From Malaya genurostris (taxonomy: Eukaryota; Arthropoda; Insecta; Diptera; Culicidae), in assembly GCF_030247185.1 (NCBI RefSeq), contig NC_080572.1:35419866-35483865 (forward strand): a DNA stretch of 64,000 bases. Direction: 5' to 3'. Each line of letters starts with the position of its first letter. Position 1 is the first letter of the stretch. A program made the position numbers and the translations under genes. Below the pieces are notes generated by a model, which had not been told where the DNA came from, made no database searches, and worked only from the letters and a program-made list of their open reading frames with translations. This document shows positions 25,039 through 39,665 of the stretch, in pieces.

Positions 25039-25620
25039 AAAATCAATATGAAATGTGTATCTATCGCATATCCCTCTAGAACACTTCAGCATGAACATGA
25101 TAGTAGATAATCGGGATCGTATCTGACAATAATAAAATTCATACAAGGTAGCGAGGAATGCTACTTAGCTGTTGCTCAGACATGATCAAGTTTATTATCA
25201 TACGACCATCATCCTATCACCTGTACTATTGAAGTTTATATCTTACGTATACTTTTTTTTCTCCTTTTATGGGCTACTCCGGGCAAGGGGGAGGTTACAA
25301 GGCTCCACACTTTCCATAACGAATGAGCTAGGCTACGGTGTTCGAATGAACACTAGTAACGCTGTTGGAATCATCGACATGATAGATTCCCTTCTGTCGA
25401 GATGATAGAATAGCTTGTAACCGAAGCGAAAGATTCCTTTTCGGTAATCAATTTGCAACGAAAGATACGAGTATCTTCTATTGCAAGTCCACCAGAGAAT
25501 TTGACACTTGGTCCGGAAATGAGCTTCACCTGTTTACCAGTGAATCATTAGATCGTGTGTGTGTTTCGTAGCGGCCCTTTGAATTTTATTTCGCCGGTTT
25601 TATTGACGGTGTACAATATA
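25039..25620. other. Unassigned sequence
   Basis: Mixed composition. The 77-codon frame at 25172-25405 has no domain I recognise. Confidence 0.35.
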
Positions 25621-25880
25621 TAACATACTGTGAGTATCGTGAGACCTTTCATATGAATCTAAGTTTGTGGAAATCGGTCAAACCATGGTGTACAATATTT
25701 CACACACTTTACACTATAACTCCGGAACCGGAAGTCGAATTCGGATGAAATTCAGGAATTCCGTATGGAACCGTGAGACCATTCATTTGAGTTTGTCAAA
25801 TCGGTTCAGCCATCTCCGAGAAAAACTAGTGAGATTTTTTATACATATACACACATACATGCACACACACAGGTCGTTAG
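25621..25880 (-). repeat. Family M fragment
   Basis: It contains 'gtgagacctttcatatgaatc', 'aactccggaaccggaagtcg' and 'ggttcagccatctccgagaa', then a short CA-containing tail. Both terminal blocks are missing. Confidence 0.75.
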
Positions 25881-27050
25881 TGAAACTTCGGAGAATTTAG
25901 AATTGTATCCGCTTTAGTTTTGACCCCGCTTTTGTATATAGTGTAATATGTCTGAAGTGGTACAAACGATTATTACCTTAATTATCTTAAAATGATATCG
26001 AAACGTGTTGTCTACTAACGCTAACTTTTCTGATCTGCGTTTATGGTCTCTATCTTTGTCGATGTTGCGCAGGAGAATATATTAGAAAATGTATAAACAT
26101 GATTAAAAAAAATGCACTCAATCTTCAATCTTGAAAGTGTGAATAAAGTGAGTGAGTGGAACATTAGTATGGAATTGAGTGAAAGTAATGAACGCCTGAG
26201 AAAGTATAAAGAATTCTACAATGCAATCTGAGAGTAAGCTACAAGAGTAATATGCAACTAAACTACTAGGTATGCAGGTTTTCTACGATGTTGACCACGT
26301 CGTTGGCGGCCAAAGAAAACAGAGAGGATATGATTCGGTCATCATATGGTCAAATTACGACTAAAAACATCAAATTTGATTAATTGATCGCTGCTCTTTC
26401 ATAGATCAAAGCATAGTATTTGTTCTAGCATGGACAATCTCTGTCAAGTTTTTCATATTCAGAATAGAGGACATATGCATTTTAATGTTCGCCTTCTGTG
26501 TATTGTTGACTCTTTTCGTCTGACATCACCCATGTCATCATTCGTGTGCACCCTTCTCCATTGAGTAAGGATATGGACAATCCCTGAGACCGTGACTGCA
26601 TCATTCTATGTTTCTCAAGGTTGTGCTAAAGCCAAGGGCACTTTGCAGACACGAACGTTACGAAAAACCATTTTGCATACTTTCTTTTTCTTGACTCATC
26701 AGTGAGTTCATGGGTTAAATTTGTTTGGTAAAAACCTGGATAGTTTTGCTTCAAAAGAGCTTGTAGCTAGTGAATTATTCTCAAGTCATTCCAACTCTTA
26801 CTTTGAATAGTGGTATGCAGCTTAATCTCACTAAAATAGTTGTTTTTCATTATGTTGCAATAAATAGTGGCAAAAGACGTTTTTCATGCTTCGCACTTGA
26901 AACCCAAAATCAAATGGTCGTTGAAGCTTAAAAAATTCCAGTTTGTTTCTCCAATAAAGCTGTTCCGAAACTTATGTTTTTGCAAGCACGTCAGAATAGT
27001 TTCGAAAAATATCTGTTTTTTTTTGTGTATTGGATTCTAATTAATCGAAA
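25881..27050. other. AT-rich stretch, nothing recognised
   Basis: No open frame of note and no repeat matched elsewhere in the window. Confidence 0.4.
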
Positions 27051-29160
27051 CTATGCTTTTCTGTCGTTTTTACATGATTAATAGCAATGGATTACATGAA
27101 AATCAAACTTGTCTCCCTTGTAGGAGAACTGAAGCGAAGTATCTTTGTCCATTAAAAATACTCAAAACCAGTCATTTTGTTGGAGCAAACACAAAACAAA
27201 ACGTCTACATTCCCACATTGTCCGGTTTGCTCTGTTCGGCGCAACTCGACCATTGCCCTTTCTTATAGGGATCAAAGTCAGCGGCTTGAAACGACTAGCC
27301 ACGCACAAACTTTCGTTTCGAAATGTCCAAAGCGTCTACGCCCCGAGTGAGCGAAACAGTAACAGTAACCCAAACTAAAAATGACTCAAAAATTATCTTC
27401 AACACAACAAAGCAGCAGTCCGAAAACAGTTTCAGTTTCGGATCATGGATTTCGTGTGCTTGTTGCGATCCCAGGGGATCGTTTTTTATACGTCCTTCGT
27501 CGCGTAACCAAAAGTTATTTGAAGTGGCTTCGGCAGCACGCGAGAACCTGAGCTCAATTAGGCACAAAAATACGGGCATTTGTGTATTCACGAGTTTCGT
27601 TTCGATTTTCTGCTGACTCCTTCTGCTGTGCGTTGAAGGCTCTCCGGTACCGAACAACACATGAATCGTGAACGATGGGCACTTTGATTCGTTTCCAATT
27701 GTAAATAAATAATAATAATGCTCGACTGCATTTTCCGTATTTGGACCCGCGCGGACAATGCAGACAATCACCATTTCTGATGCTGACATGGTCACATTGT
27801 TGTGACTTGTGCGGCAAACGCGGGCTGTGGGCTGATTCGACAGGAATGTGAAGGTCGATGGAATTGGGGTTTTATTTACGGGAGCCCCGGAGCACGTTTG
27901 AACCGCACGGTTGCGGTTTTTATCGGTAACGACAATAATTACCCGAACCCCTCGTCAATCGTCGTTGGATATAATCGGTTTCAGGTTCGGACCGAAATGT
28001 GACACCGTTGCGTTGGTCAATTTCTGGTCAGGTACTTGAAATGGTTCCTGTAACAATGGCTATTGTGTCAATAGAACTAAATATTTTGAGTTCGCTGCTT
28101 CCGCAGGCTTCTGCCGATGATTAAGGGAATTACAAGTCAGTATTACTCTGAAAGCAGAAAGGATTTCCAATATCAGAAGAACTGCAGCAATAGCCATGCA
28201 ACACTAATAATCGACTTCGAAGTCGGTTGCTACTGAAGATTAAATTCCAGATTGGAATGTAGTGCGTATGTTTTGTTTTGCCTTTTTTTTTTCTTTCGTA
28301 TTGTACTGGAAATAATAACCGTGAAGCCGTCATCAAAAATGGCATTTTTGCTGAATGGCATTTTTTGCTGAAATTCCGTTCCATTCGGCAGGATGTGCAG
28401 TCATCAGCAAATGTATTTACAGCATTAAACCCAAACGTTTGTTATGAAACCCAATCTCTATGCCCTGAACCGACTAATCTTTCCGTGATTTTTCTATACC
28501 CCATTTCACACACATACACTCATGCTGAAGAGGATCAGTTTCCTACCCATGATTACAAAGTCCAACCACTCAGCGACGCGGTTGCTCGGCTCGTATTTAC
28601 TTTTCTCATTTCTCGGCACCATCCAACGCAAACTCTCGCATCGTTGGTCAACTGTGTAAGACAACACTTTAAATGTTTACGTTGCAACTGAACTTGCACC
28701 GAAGCACTGGCAGCGCATCCGACGTCAGTTTCGGTTGGTATCGACCAGCGTCCAGGCCAATCGCACTCCTGACCGAACGGGTAACTCTGATAACGGCAGT
28801 CATCCGATGACGATCGTGTCTTGTTTCGCAGATTCATCCATCCGGGTAAAGCAAAGTGGTAATAGCCGCCACGCTGTTTGTTGATGCTGTTGGTTTTGTG
28901 AATGAAAGATGCCAGTTGCGAATGATAAGAAAATTCTCAACTGTTTGAATCATTTCTCACAAATTGAGGTATGAAACATCAAGGCTCCGTATATTTTATC
29001 AGTAGAAAAATTATTCTTTTGGTTGATCGTCAAATTGGGGTGTTATCATTGCTCTCTTGGTTCACGTTTTCGTTCGAACGCAAATTAGAAAGTCACCATC
29101 ACCATAATAGCAATTATTCTACTTAACATAACTAATAAACACCACAAACCCACCTTACCA
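27051..29160. other. GC-richer island with open frames but no recognised gene
   Basis: The longest frame is 166 codons on the minus strand (27795 to 27295), overlapped by other open frames on both strands. None of the products shows a domain, signal or repeat I recognise. 28278-28691 is open on the plus strand for 137 codons, also featureless. These could be exons of an unknown gene but are more simply unique intronic DNA of higher GC. Confidence 0.35.
28165..28265 (+). repeat. Possible decayed SINE S1 tail
   Basis: 'gcaatagccatgcaac', 'cgacttcgaagtcggttgctactgaa' and 'ttaaattccagattggaatgtag' follow the order of the S1 body, with many changes. Confidence 0.4.
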
Positions 29161-30110
29161 AAATTATCTGGTAATTGTAGTTCCATCTATCGCTTTCCTG
29201 ACAAGCAACGTTCTGAAAAATGATCCACTCTCTCTTTTCTCTAACCTAAAAAGCCTTATTTGGTTCCGAACCTGATTGACAGGGTGTTCGCTGTATGAAC
29301 CTATAAATATGTCACCACTAACAAAAGAGAAAGATCTTACTTTCCTTCGCCAGAAACAGCACGCCTTTAGCAGGTTTACGAGGTTTCTTCCATAGATGTA
29401 TCGCTTACTCACCGAATCGTGCCACATTCATTCGATGCCGAAGACTCATATGCACAAATGAATGCGGCTTTTATTTGCAATTCCTGTGGCACAAAGCTAT
29501 AAATGGCACCAGTGTGTGAACAAAGTAGCAACCGGTACGGATGGGATCGAGTGAAATACATACACCGCTCCGTGCTCCACCCAATTTATCCGAATCCGAG
29601 TGACATTCGAAGTGGTTTACCCATGCCAGATCACACTTCCAACCCATCGAAGACCGATCCGACCCATATCGGTTGCCGGCTGTTTATGCTCTGGCTTATT
29701 GTAGTGTGGTAGTTTTGGTCGGACGAGAACCGTTTAGTAGGTTAATCCTACAATATTCAAATAACCAGGGATCACGCATCAAAATGGATTTAGAGTGGAA
29801 AATGCATCCTAGAGTCACCCGCTCGCTCACTCGGCGGTTTTCTAGTGCGGGGACATGAATGCGATTCGTCATCCACTCGAAGGTGGAACTGCTGGGTGGT
29901 TTGATGTTTTGGGAGTTTTTGGCGATTTTTGTGCAAATAAATCATTTCGGTCCTGCTATTATCATAAAAAATCACTCTCATACAAACAGATCAAAGCAAA
30001 AATAGGATATATACAACTTAGTTTGGAAAAGCCGTTCAGACGAGGCTTGATTTGCTGGTTTGTTGTAGGCAGCCTGATCTGTGCTGCTTTCTATAGCGGC
30101 ATTCGGTAAA
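29161..30110. other. GC-richer island, nothing recognised
   Basis: Frames up to 87 codons on both strands lack domains. Confidence 0.35.
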
Positions 30111-30114
30111 AGCG

Positions 30115-30290
30115 TTGTGTACAAAAACCGGATAAAAACATTTGTTTTGGAAGAACTGATTAAGGTTTTATCCGTTTTTTAAATACATTTTATTGTCCGG
30201 TTGTTGCAAAAAAGAAACGATGCCTGTATTGCAAAATTAATGTCAAATTTTTACTCTAAATATTTTTATCCGGTTTTAGCGTCACTTTAT
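30115..30290. repeat. Small MITE-like unit
   Basis: A 15-bp perfect inverted pair, AAAACCGGATAAAAA, lies at about 30124-30138, with its complement at 30265-30279. The centre carries a further 'ttatccgttttt' and 'ttgtccggtt', as if built from repeats of the same motif. Confidence 0.55.
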
Positions 30291-30404
30291 CGCAATTTAA
30301 TCAAAGTTTTAATGATCTTTTGTTTACTTTTACTTGAAAGTCTCATATCAGAAATTAAGTAAAACAATGTAGGCCGGAACTACCAACACACAGAACAGCA
30401 GTAA

Positions 30405-30530
30405 ATGACTATTAAGCAGCAAGCCAGGGATGGAAATAGCCAACGAGAGATTACCGGAATGCTGAGCGATCGAAAATCGTTGTGTACAATGCCATTTATG
30501 ACCATGTATAATGCCAGCAAGCATAGCATC
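30405..30530 (+). pseudogene. Possible Tc1-like transposase N-terminal fragment
   Basis: The frame from 30405 reads 'IKQQARDGNSQREITGML', like the first helix-turn-helix of Tc1-type transposases. A frameshift at about 30465 then gives 'RSKIVVYNAIYDHV', the typical continuation. Nothing of the catalytic domain follows. It is short, so the identification is tentative. Confidence 0.45.
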
Positions 30531-31700
30531 GCACAACTGTCGAACTCTAAGAATGATCGATGCTTATCGTTTCGGACTGCGTTGTGGCTGCTCCGCTTTC
30601 GTTTATTCAAAACAGAACCTTGATTTGATTCGTTTTCAAAAGTGTTGTCTTCACCGAACTTCCTAATCGATTTTCGCATGGCTTTTCCGCTTACTTCTTT
30701 TATTTTTATTTTTTTTTTCTAAATAGGCAAAGCACTGCTTTGCAAGTAAGTATCCAATCGATTCCGAAAGGCATAGTTGAACAGCTCAAGATCTGAAGAG
30801 CAGGATGCGTCCTCGTCTGTTAAGCGGTATGCGATAGCTCGTTATCATGTGGTAATATTACTTTACCTTCAGTTCCATCCTATTTCTTTCAGACGGGGGT
30901 TTTGGTCACTACTGGCCGTTTAATGCTGAGGTGCGCAATAACTTTTCGACAGTCTTCGACACATCAGTGAATTAGCAGTTAATTCAACATGAAACGCTAA
31001 GCTAACGTTTGTTTGTTTTTCACTGTTTTCAGTTCCTCTTCGGGTCAGATTTTGATTAACGCATAATTCAAGTTTACGATTTGTTGTCAGCACCGATCCT
31101 TACTAGCCGTTTCACCCGGAATAAATAGCTCAGCTAATGGTACGCGAAGTAGTTTTTGGGGGCAGTGAATCATATTCAGGAAACACTTTTTTGTCAACTA
31201 TTGTTTTTAGCAATACGTGTGGCTGTATTGCCTTAAATTCAATACAATCGTGGTTTTAAGTCAATATGAAAATCATATTGTTGTTTTCTCAAATTTGTGT
31301 ATCATTTTCCATTGATGCTATGTAATTTTTAAAATAGAGTGTAAATATATTTCTTGCCCACAAAGTAATGATAAACGGCGATCGGCGAATAATTATTATG
31401 GTTCCAAAGGCGTCCGCGATATGCGAGAACCACTGTAACAGTAGGATAGCACACAAGTAATATTTTGTCAAAATGTAAGCACCATAGTTGCTTAACTCAG
31501 TGAATATTTCGAGTTTGTACATATACATATTTTTGAAGGTTAATGTGAAGGAAAATAAAGTTTATCATATCATAGGAATGTACATATATTACTGGCGACA
31601 TCTAACAGCCCAACATACAAGCTTCAATTCACACAGCTGATATATTCAAGATTCATTCTCATTTCGTACAAAAAAACTAGTCAGTCAGTTTCTAAACAGG
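30531..31700. other. AT-rich stretch, nothing recognised
   Basis: 'gaaacgctaagctaacgttt' near 30990 resembles the shared motif at 36556 and 47868. No gene was recognised. Confidence 0.35.
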
Positions 31701-32920
31701 AAACAAGATAGGAAATTAAATACACCTTTCCAAACCGAAGAGCCCAAAAACAATCACAACACCGGCGAATAATTGATTACTGCCCTCTCTGTATCCTCAC
31801 CCTCGCCTGAAGACAACTTTTTCCCTCTTCCACATCACAGTCCTTTTGCCTGTCGATGGTCTAGTCAGGCTTCGATAACCCAACGTCGTGCAGCAGAAGA
31901 ACTGAGCACAGAAGTGCACATCTCGCTCGTCTTAATTGCCTTTAATAACGTGTAATCAGTTTGTTAATCTTAATAGGTAAAGGCACTTTTACATCCTGGT
32001 TCCTTTACTCTATCTCGTTCGGTTCTAATGAAGCCTTGATGAGGACAACAACAAAAACGAAGTTGCTTCGCCCGGTAGAATGGCTGACCAACTGTCGGCC
32101 CGTCATAATGAGTTTATATTGTGCCTTCACGAGGACCGCAACCCAAAGGGACCTGCTGCTGTTGCTGCTACTACGATGAAGGTACGGTTCCACAAAGGCT
32201 CTAATAAAAGTATTTCTCCCGTCGCCAGCGATCCTGGGGATCGATGGTGGTTGACAGAAGGAGAGGATACTTCAATTATCTTGTATTAAGCTGCGTGTGG
32301 TTAGCCTTCAATTCCAGAGTTGAAACTTAAGTGTAAGAAAACTGCACCATGGACATTATTTTAAATATGGTAGACAACTGTTATCGAGAAGGTGAATGTT
32401 CATAGGAAAACGGAGAAAAAATCACGAATTAACACGTGCTATCGGAAATTACTCGTTAATGGTATTGCTGCTACAGAGCTCTTGTAGTCGGATAGAGGTT
32501 CACTAGAAGTACCTTTGGAGAAAGTTTCATGTCAGACCGATCATAAATTGTTGGTTGAAGTGAAAGGAATGAATTGCAGATTGGATAGGCGGTTCAAATT
32601 TGCTGGTAATTGCTAGAGCTGAAACGTATCACGGAGCTAAGCTGAGAGCATAGTTGGGAGGTCAAACACGATTATAATCAACAAACATGAAACAATTTGG
32701 TAGTATTTCAGAAAGACACAACCTGTTTTGGGGGGATTCAACAGCTAGTCGGTTTCGCCAAAAGACGTTTTAAATGACATCAGACCAGTCGGTTCAGCCC
32801 AAGGCATGCAAAACTGGACTTTGCATACTCATTAGTGTTAAAACCAAGCGTGTCGCCAATGGTTCACTTTTATAGGGGTTATGTTAGTGAGGACCACACC
32901 CAAAGCAAAATTGCACCATC

Positions 32921-32952
<32 letters not shown>

Positions 32953-34500
32953 TATCATCATCGTCAACAATAGTAAAAACATAAAAACGACATCCAAGAA
33001 AGACAATGCCTCGATGTTCTCAATTAGCCGGTGCGTGACCAGTCAACCAACGCTTGGTGCATTGTTGTTCATGCAGCCGATATACACACACGTTCCGAGC
33101 CGTACAGTTTTTCCAACCCAATTGTAGAATTAGTGTCGCTTTTACCGGTTGTTGTTGCATTGTTCGTGGAGAAAATTTTCGTGGATGACATCATCCAGAG
33201 CGGTGGGAATTGACTGATTTCACTGACTCCCATATCCGGCCGCGGAGTTTAGCACCGATAGACCAATGAAATAGGGTGCCGTTAGTCTTCTATTTTATCG
33301 TGAACCGGTGCTACGTTTAGTTTGTCCGACTGCTGACACTTGAACAATTGTCAGTGTGAGTGGACATCCGATTTAGTAGAAGCTTCCATTGCGATTGATT
33401 GACAGGTCGACTGTTTGTCTGATCGGTGCCCAACACGAATAAAATGCAACAAGTTTTAAAACGTTTAAATTGTCTACTACCACCACCAATATAAATGCCC
33501 GTTCACACTGCTAATGGAAGTAATTCCACGCAATCGCCACGGAATGTTTTCATTCGCTCGTTGGGACTTTTAACTATCGACTTCCGTGTAGCTGACATCT
33601 ACTATCGGGCGCGTGATCTCGTGAAATATTGGTAATTAGACCAACATACAGAAACGGTTCGTCATCGGCTACTGTGTAGTTTGTAACAAGCTGCAATTAA
33701 GCCACTTGTCGGCAACGTTCAAACACTGGCTTCACTCACACGCAGGTCGTTGTAATTCCACATAACACCTTGCACAATCGCAAACCCACCGAGCCCGGTT
33801 CGACACCTCGAACAGATAAGATAAATACCGTCCCACTGAAACTTGTGTTAGTATTCGTAAAAATATCTGAAAAAGTTTCAAAGAAACCCGTCATCCGGCA
33901 TTCTGCGCTCGGCCACGCAGTGAACTTTTGCGAGATTTACGAGTGCGATTACGCGAAAAAGATTTCTTCGACTGTCGAAGCGCAAGCAAAACGTCAACAA
34001 GTCGCGTTCAGCGCCGGCCGCCGCCTTGCCCGAGGCTTGATTAAGATTCATCACAAGTGCCCCCAGGAAGCTTGTTTAGCAGTGATATCACGTCCCGTCC
34101 CTGCGATGGGTGGTTGGCGTGTTTTGCTAATACGTGAATGACGCTTTCGTATGGACTAGGTACTGATGTGTTTTCGAGTTTCGAGAGATTAGGTCACATT
34201 ACCGTAAACCGCTGGCACCATCGCCTCGGGAAGTGACAGTAATTAACCGGTCTTTTGTTTTTTCTTCTTGTTTTTCGTGAGGTTATTGGGGACAGTGGGT
34301 TTAGCGTTGCGAGCTGTTCGGGTCGAATAAATGGTAAACGTTTTATGATAGACCGGTGTGAGAAAGAAAGTATTATGAATGGAATTTCAAACGGTGTTTT
34401 GCACTGTTGCGTTGGATATACTCACGTGTCACGTATGTGCTATTATATTGGGACACAGTTTCAAATTGTATTCCAAATTCATTGATTAAGGTTTGAATGG
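31701..34500. other. Largest GC-richer unique island
   Basis: Mostly repeat-free apart from a CAT microsatellite. The longest frame (33770-34141, 123 codons, plus) has no recognisable domain. If the exon at 12949 begins a long gene, this is the most substantial unique block in its intron. Confidence 0.35.
32916..32962. repeat. (CAT)n microsatellite
   Basis: About 15 imperfect CAT units. Confidence 0.95.
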
Positions 34501-35010
34501 CATGGCTTCGATTGCAATAATATCGAACCACAAAATTGTGTCAATTGAAACGATGACTTTTGTTATGGTCTGTAGAAGTGAAAAAGTGATAAATATTTGA
34601 AGCACTAAAGTCGAAAACAATACGAAATATCCGGTTTGTTAACACTAGATAGTCCGTAACAAATATGGAAGAGTATAATGAGTCATCGTGCTTTCGTTAA
34701 ATAAGTTGAACTCTAACTTTTTGTATGTATTTCTTTGATCCTCCATAATCTAATCTAGCCGATTCGTCTGTGAGAAGGATTATTCATTTTTCCGACCAGT
34801 AAGCAACAAACAGGACACAGAAACAGATTCTCAGAATCTAAAGGCAATAACATTATACGTCATACTAAGAATGCATTCTCATGCATGAATGAATCTTTCC
34901 GTATAAAACTTGGTTAAAACTGTTGGTTGAAATGATGCTCAAATTCATTTTTGTCGATAAATTTGTAAGAAAGCCTTCGATCTGGTAATGTATTTAAAGT
35001 TGCGAACATA
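34501..35010. other. AT-rich spacer
   Basis: Nothing recognised. Confidence 0.4.
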
Positions 35011-35029
35011 AACTCAGGCTTTCGTGACA

Positions 35030-35300
35030 ATCAAGTATATGGAATCTCAAATGTACAAGCAAGGATGCCAAAAAAGCGTATTCTACCCAACATTGAAGCA
35101 CACAATGCACCTGTAAAATTTCGACGGAAAGAATATCTTCGACAAGAACATCAATCTCCCAAACTACCCTCAGTTCTGCCCGATTGAGGGATATTGGGCA
35201 GTTTTCAAACAGAAGTTGAAGAGGAGTGACCCAGGATGCGAAAGAGATGAAAAAATGGTAGAATGAATTTGATGAGTGGAATTCAGAGAAAATGTCAGAA
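35030..35300 (+). pseudogene. Relic of a DD37E/D-type transposase C-terminal half
   Basis: Broken frames give 'MYKQGCQKSVFYPTLKH' (compare 'IYIKECLQKRLLPMIRSH' in the 55 kb transposase) and then, after a deletion, 'NLPNYPQFCPIEGYWAVF' and 'KQKLKRS'. The latter is the third-catalytic-residue region ('NSPNCPQLRSIEEFW' at 55 kb). The part holding the second Asp is lost. This is the same broad group as the 55 kb element, but clearly an older copy. Confidence 0.75.
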
Positions 35301-36276
<976 letters not shown>

Positions 36277-36479
36277 CTATACACTGAGGTCTCTTTTTAC
36301 GTAGGGGATACGTACCGAGTTTAAAAAACGGAAATCTGCGTAGAAAAAAAACGCAATATTGAATTTTTTTTTAAATGAGACGTCCAGATCTGATAAAATC
36401 TGAAAAAAAAATCGAAAAAATTGGAATTTGAGACTTAACTTTACTGAAATCGAAAATTGTTTTTTGATTTATTATTTTC

Positions 36480-36765
36480 ACGTTTCGTCTATGACTCTTC
36501 AGTGCAGAGCAGTTCAAATTGAACTGCTTAGTGCTAAACTCGGCAGTTCAATTTGAAACGCTAAGCAGACGTAAAGTTTCTGCTATTTACAGAACACTTT
36601 TTGTTTTGCAACGGAGTGCAATGTCTTATTGTTTTTTTTTATGCCAAATGTCTTAGAAATGCTTAAAAAGTCGAGATCAGAGAGTTGACGTAAAAAAAAA
36701 TTCGGGATAACACCAGATCTCGACGTTTTATGCATTTCTAAGACAAAACAAGAAAACCACGTAAC
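36480..36765. repeat. MITE-like palindromic region
   Basis: There are two nested hairpins. 'gcagttcaa-a-ttgaactgc' lies at about 36508. A longer pair is 'tgtcttagaaatgc...gtcgagatc' (36649-36679) against 'gatctcgac...gcatttctaagaca' (36716-36744). 'gaaacgctaagcagacgt' recurs in weaker form near 47868. Confidence 0.6.
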
Positions 36766-37655
36766 ATCGGAAATTTGCGAAATCAAAAAGTGAAATAGTA
36801 ATAATAATTGATATAAAATATACTGAGCTGTAAGTGTTCAAAATCTGACCATATTTCTACGTGCATCCCAACTCTTGGTATTATCTTGGCCGAGCATTAT
36901 CCACAAGTCTAACCATATTGTGGTTTTGTTGAAAGACCCTTTTCAATTGAGAAATTATAAATAGAACTTTTGTCTTGTAACAAAAATGCTCCTGGGTTGA
37001 ACAGAACTAAATTAATTATGTTCTCCAACTAACCGAAAGTACCTATAAAAGGGACTGATTAGGCTTAAGCAGTTTACGAAGTTCATGAATAGCATTCTTA
37101 GAAGCCTGTTTTCAAGTTATCATCCTCACTTGAATTCATGCAACGCTACTGATCTAACTTCTAAGCAGCTTCGAGAATAAATTGTTCAGCTTTTATGTAA
37201 CAAAAAAAACTCTCATGAAACTTTTCTGTACTTTTAAGTTTATCAAAAGTTCCACGCGTACTCTTGATCAGCGAGAGAGTCCACAAAGAGTTTGCTATGT
37301 ACATTTATTTTCTCCAAAGTTCCTTTAAGTAGCAAGAAAGTTTATGCTTTCAGTAATTTCGAAACTTTTTGTTGCTTGGGTCTGTCTCGCAAAAAGACAC
37401 GAAATTGTCAAACAGATTTCTTAAGCATAGTATTGTTTAACCTGATTGAAGGCAAGTGATCGTTACTGTTGTTCAAGAGCCCACAAAACCAGTTTGTGGC
37501 AACTAATATAGAGAAATTGTACAATAGTCATCTCATTAGTCGGATCAGCATTTTATTTTGCTTATTACTCGATCTACAATCAACGGATTGCGTTGTAATT
37601 GATCGATTTATATTTGTTTCGGTTCTAAGAAGCAGTATTTTTGAAAAAACGTGCT
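36766..37655. other. AT-rich stretch with a possible TIR remnant
   Basis: 'tttgttgcttggg' at 37367-37379 resembles the right end of the CCCAAGTA element. No left end was found. Otherwise nothing was recognised. Confidence 0.35.
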
Positions 37656-38745
37656 TAATCCACCTAGCAGTGAGATGACACCTTTTTTTTATCAATCCGC
37701 ATGTGTTTTTTGCATTAATATTCTTCGGTGTTTCAGTTTTCATGACTTTATTCTAATGTCCGTCGTTTTAAGTGGCAATTTGAGAATTTAATCACTCATT
37801 ACTCTGTAATGTGGATCCATGATATGTCGAAGTAATTTCCACTTTAGATTTTAGGGTAATTTAAGGTACTTTCAGAGCCGGTACTCAGGAACCAGCATAA
37901 CCCAAACCGAATCGTATGGCCATATGACGAATAAATTGCAATATTTTTGAGTCCAACTTTGAAGCTTTTCGGTATTTTCATCTTCCATATCGCTTTGAAT
38001 TTTAAAAATTCATCATCCTACAATTCCAGAATCGGAAGTAAAAATTGGATAAAATTGGATTTATTTTAATTGAACTTTTGTTTCTGAAATTCGATTTGGC
38101 TTTTTTTGAGAAAACGATTGAGCTTTGAGAAACGTTTCGATACTGGAACCGGAATCCGAAATTCGGTGTAGCCGAAGTCAGACAAATTCATTTGAGCTGT
38201 ATAGTTTACATTTGTTTCAAAATGTTTGAAAATCAATGTAGACATCTTTGAGGAATCGTAGTGCGAATTAAATTTTTTGGTGCCTTCCGAAACGAAAACT
38301 GAATGCTACCAAAAATAAAATAAGTTTATTTGGTTATCGACTATCCAAATCTGCTAACCCGATAAACCTGATTAATTTATGTGAAATAGACATTTTTATA
38401 CTAATCACTCTGTATTTCCGAAACCGGAAGTTGGATCTGACTGAAAAATAAGATGTTTAATAGAATCTTGAAACTTTTCATTTGAATATTAGATCGGTTC
38501 AGCCATCTACGAGGAAAATGAGTTACACAGTTTTGATTTCGTTTCACATATCATCCTGTAGTTCTGGAACCAGAGGTCGGAACCTAACATAATTCAGGAA
38601 CCTTGTTTGGGAGTATACGACTTTTCATATGAATCTGAGTTTGTAGAAAACGGTTGAGTCATCTCCAAAAAAATTGAGTGAAATTATTTGTCACACACGC
38701 GTTTGCTGATCTCGACGAACTGATTCGAATGGTATAAGGCTGTTA
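37656..38745 (-). repeat. Family M, long diverged copy
   Basis: The left terminal block 'taatccacctagcagtgagatgacacc' is recognisable. Inside are several decayed 'ggaaccggaatccg' and 'cggttcagccatctacgagg' sub-units, and the right portion 'ctcgacgaactgattcgaatggtat' is present. The CA tract is reduced to a few bases. Confidence 0.7.
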
Positions 38746-39240
38746 TGTTCTTCCAGCATTTATTGATGTAAGTAGTTTAAATCAATATAATTATGGAATT
38801 GCTTTCAACTCGAAAATTCTGCCATCATCTGGTTTACATATGGCATATTCGAACGATTCTGTTGCCAAAAACGAACCGTGCTAAAATCGGTCTGAATCAA
38901 AATATCATGCTGTACACAGTCTTTTGAGTACTTAGAAACAAATGTATGTAATAGTATAAAAAATCGTGTTATATGTTGCTCCCTAGCATTTCTCTGCCAG
39001 ACAGCACTCAAAACATCTACTGCTGGAATAGGGGAAAAAGTCCCTTACACAAAAATTGCGATGATAAAAATGGACGGATTTGAACAATCTATGGCTTGTT
39101 GGATAGGTATTACCGTGCAGAATCTATGTCTGAAAATATTTTCTGTTTTCAAGGTCAATTGTGACAGATACTGTCAAAAAACAGAAAATTTTGACATAAA
39201 ACTTCGTATAACTCAAAAAGTAAACATCCGTTCTAAAAAC
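38746..39240. other. Unassigned sequence
   Basis: 'gccaaaaacgaaccgtgctaaaa' near 38861 resembles 'ccaaaaacaaaccgtgttaaaa' near 50211, a possible short dispersed repeat. No gene was seen. Confidence 0.4.

Positions 39241-39665
<425 letters not shown>

Noticed and set aside
27295..27795. 166-codon minus-strand frame as a gene
   Set aside because: Longest frame outside repeats and transposase, but its product resembles nothing I know and opposite-strand frames overlap it.
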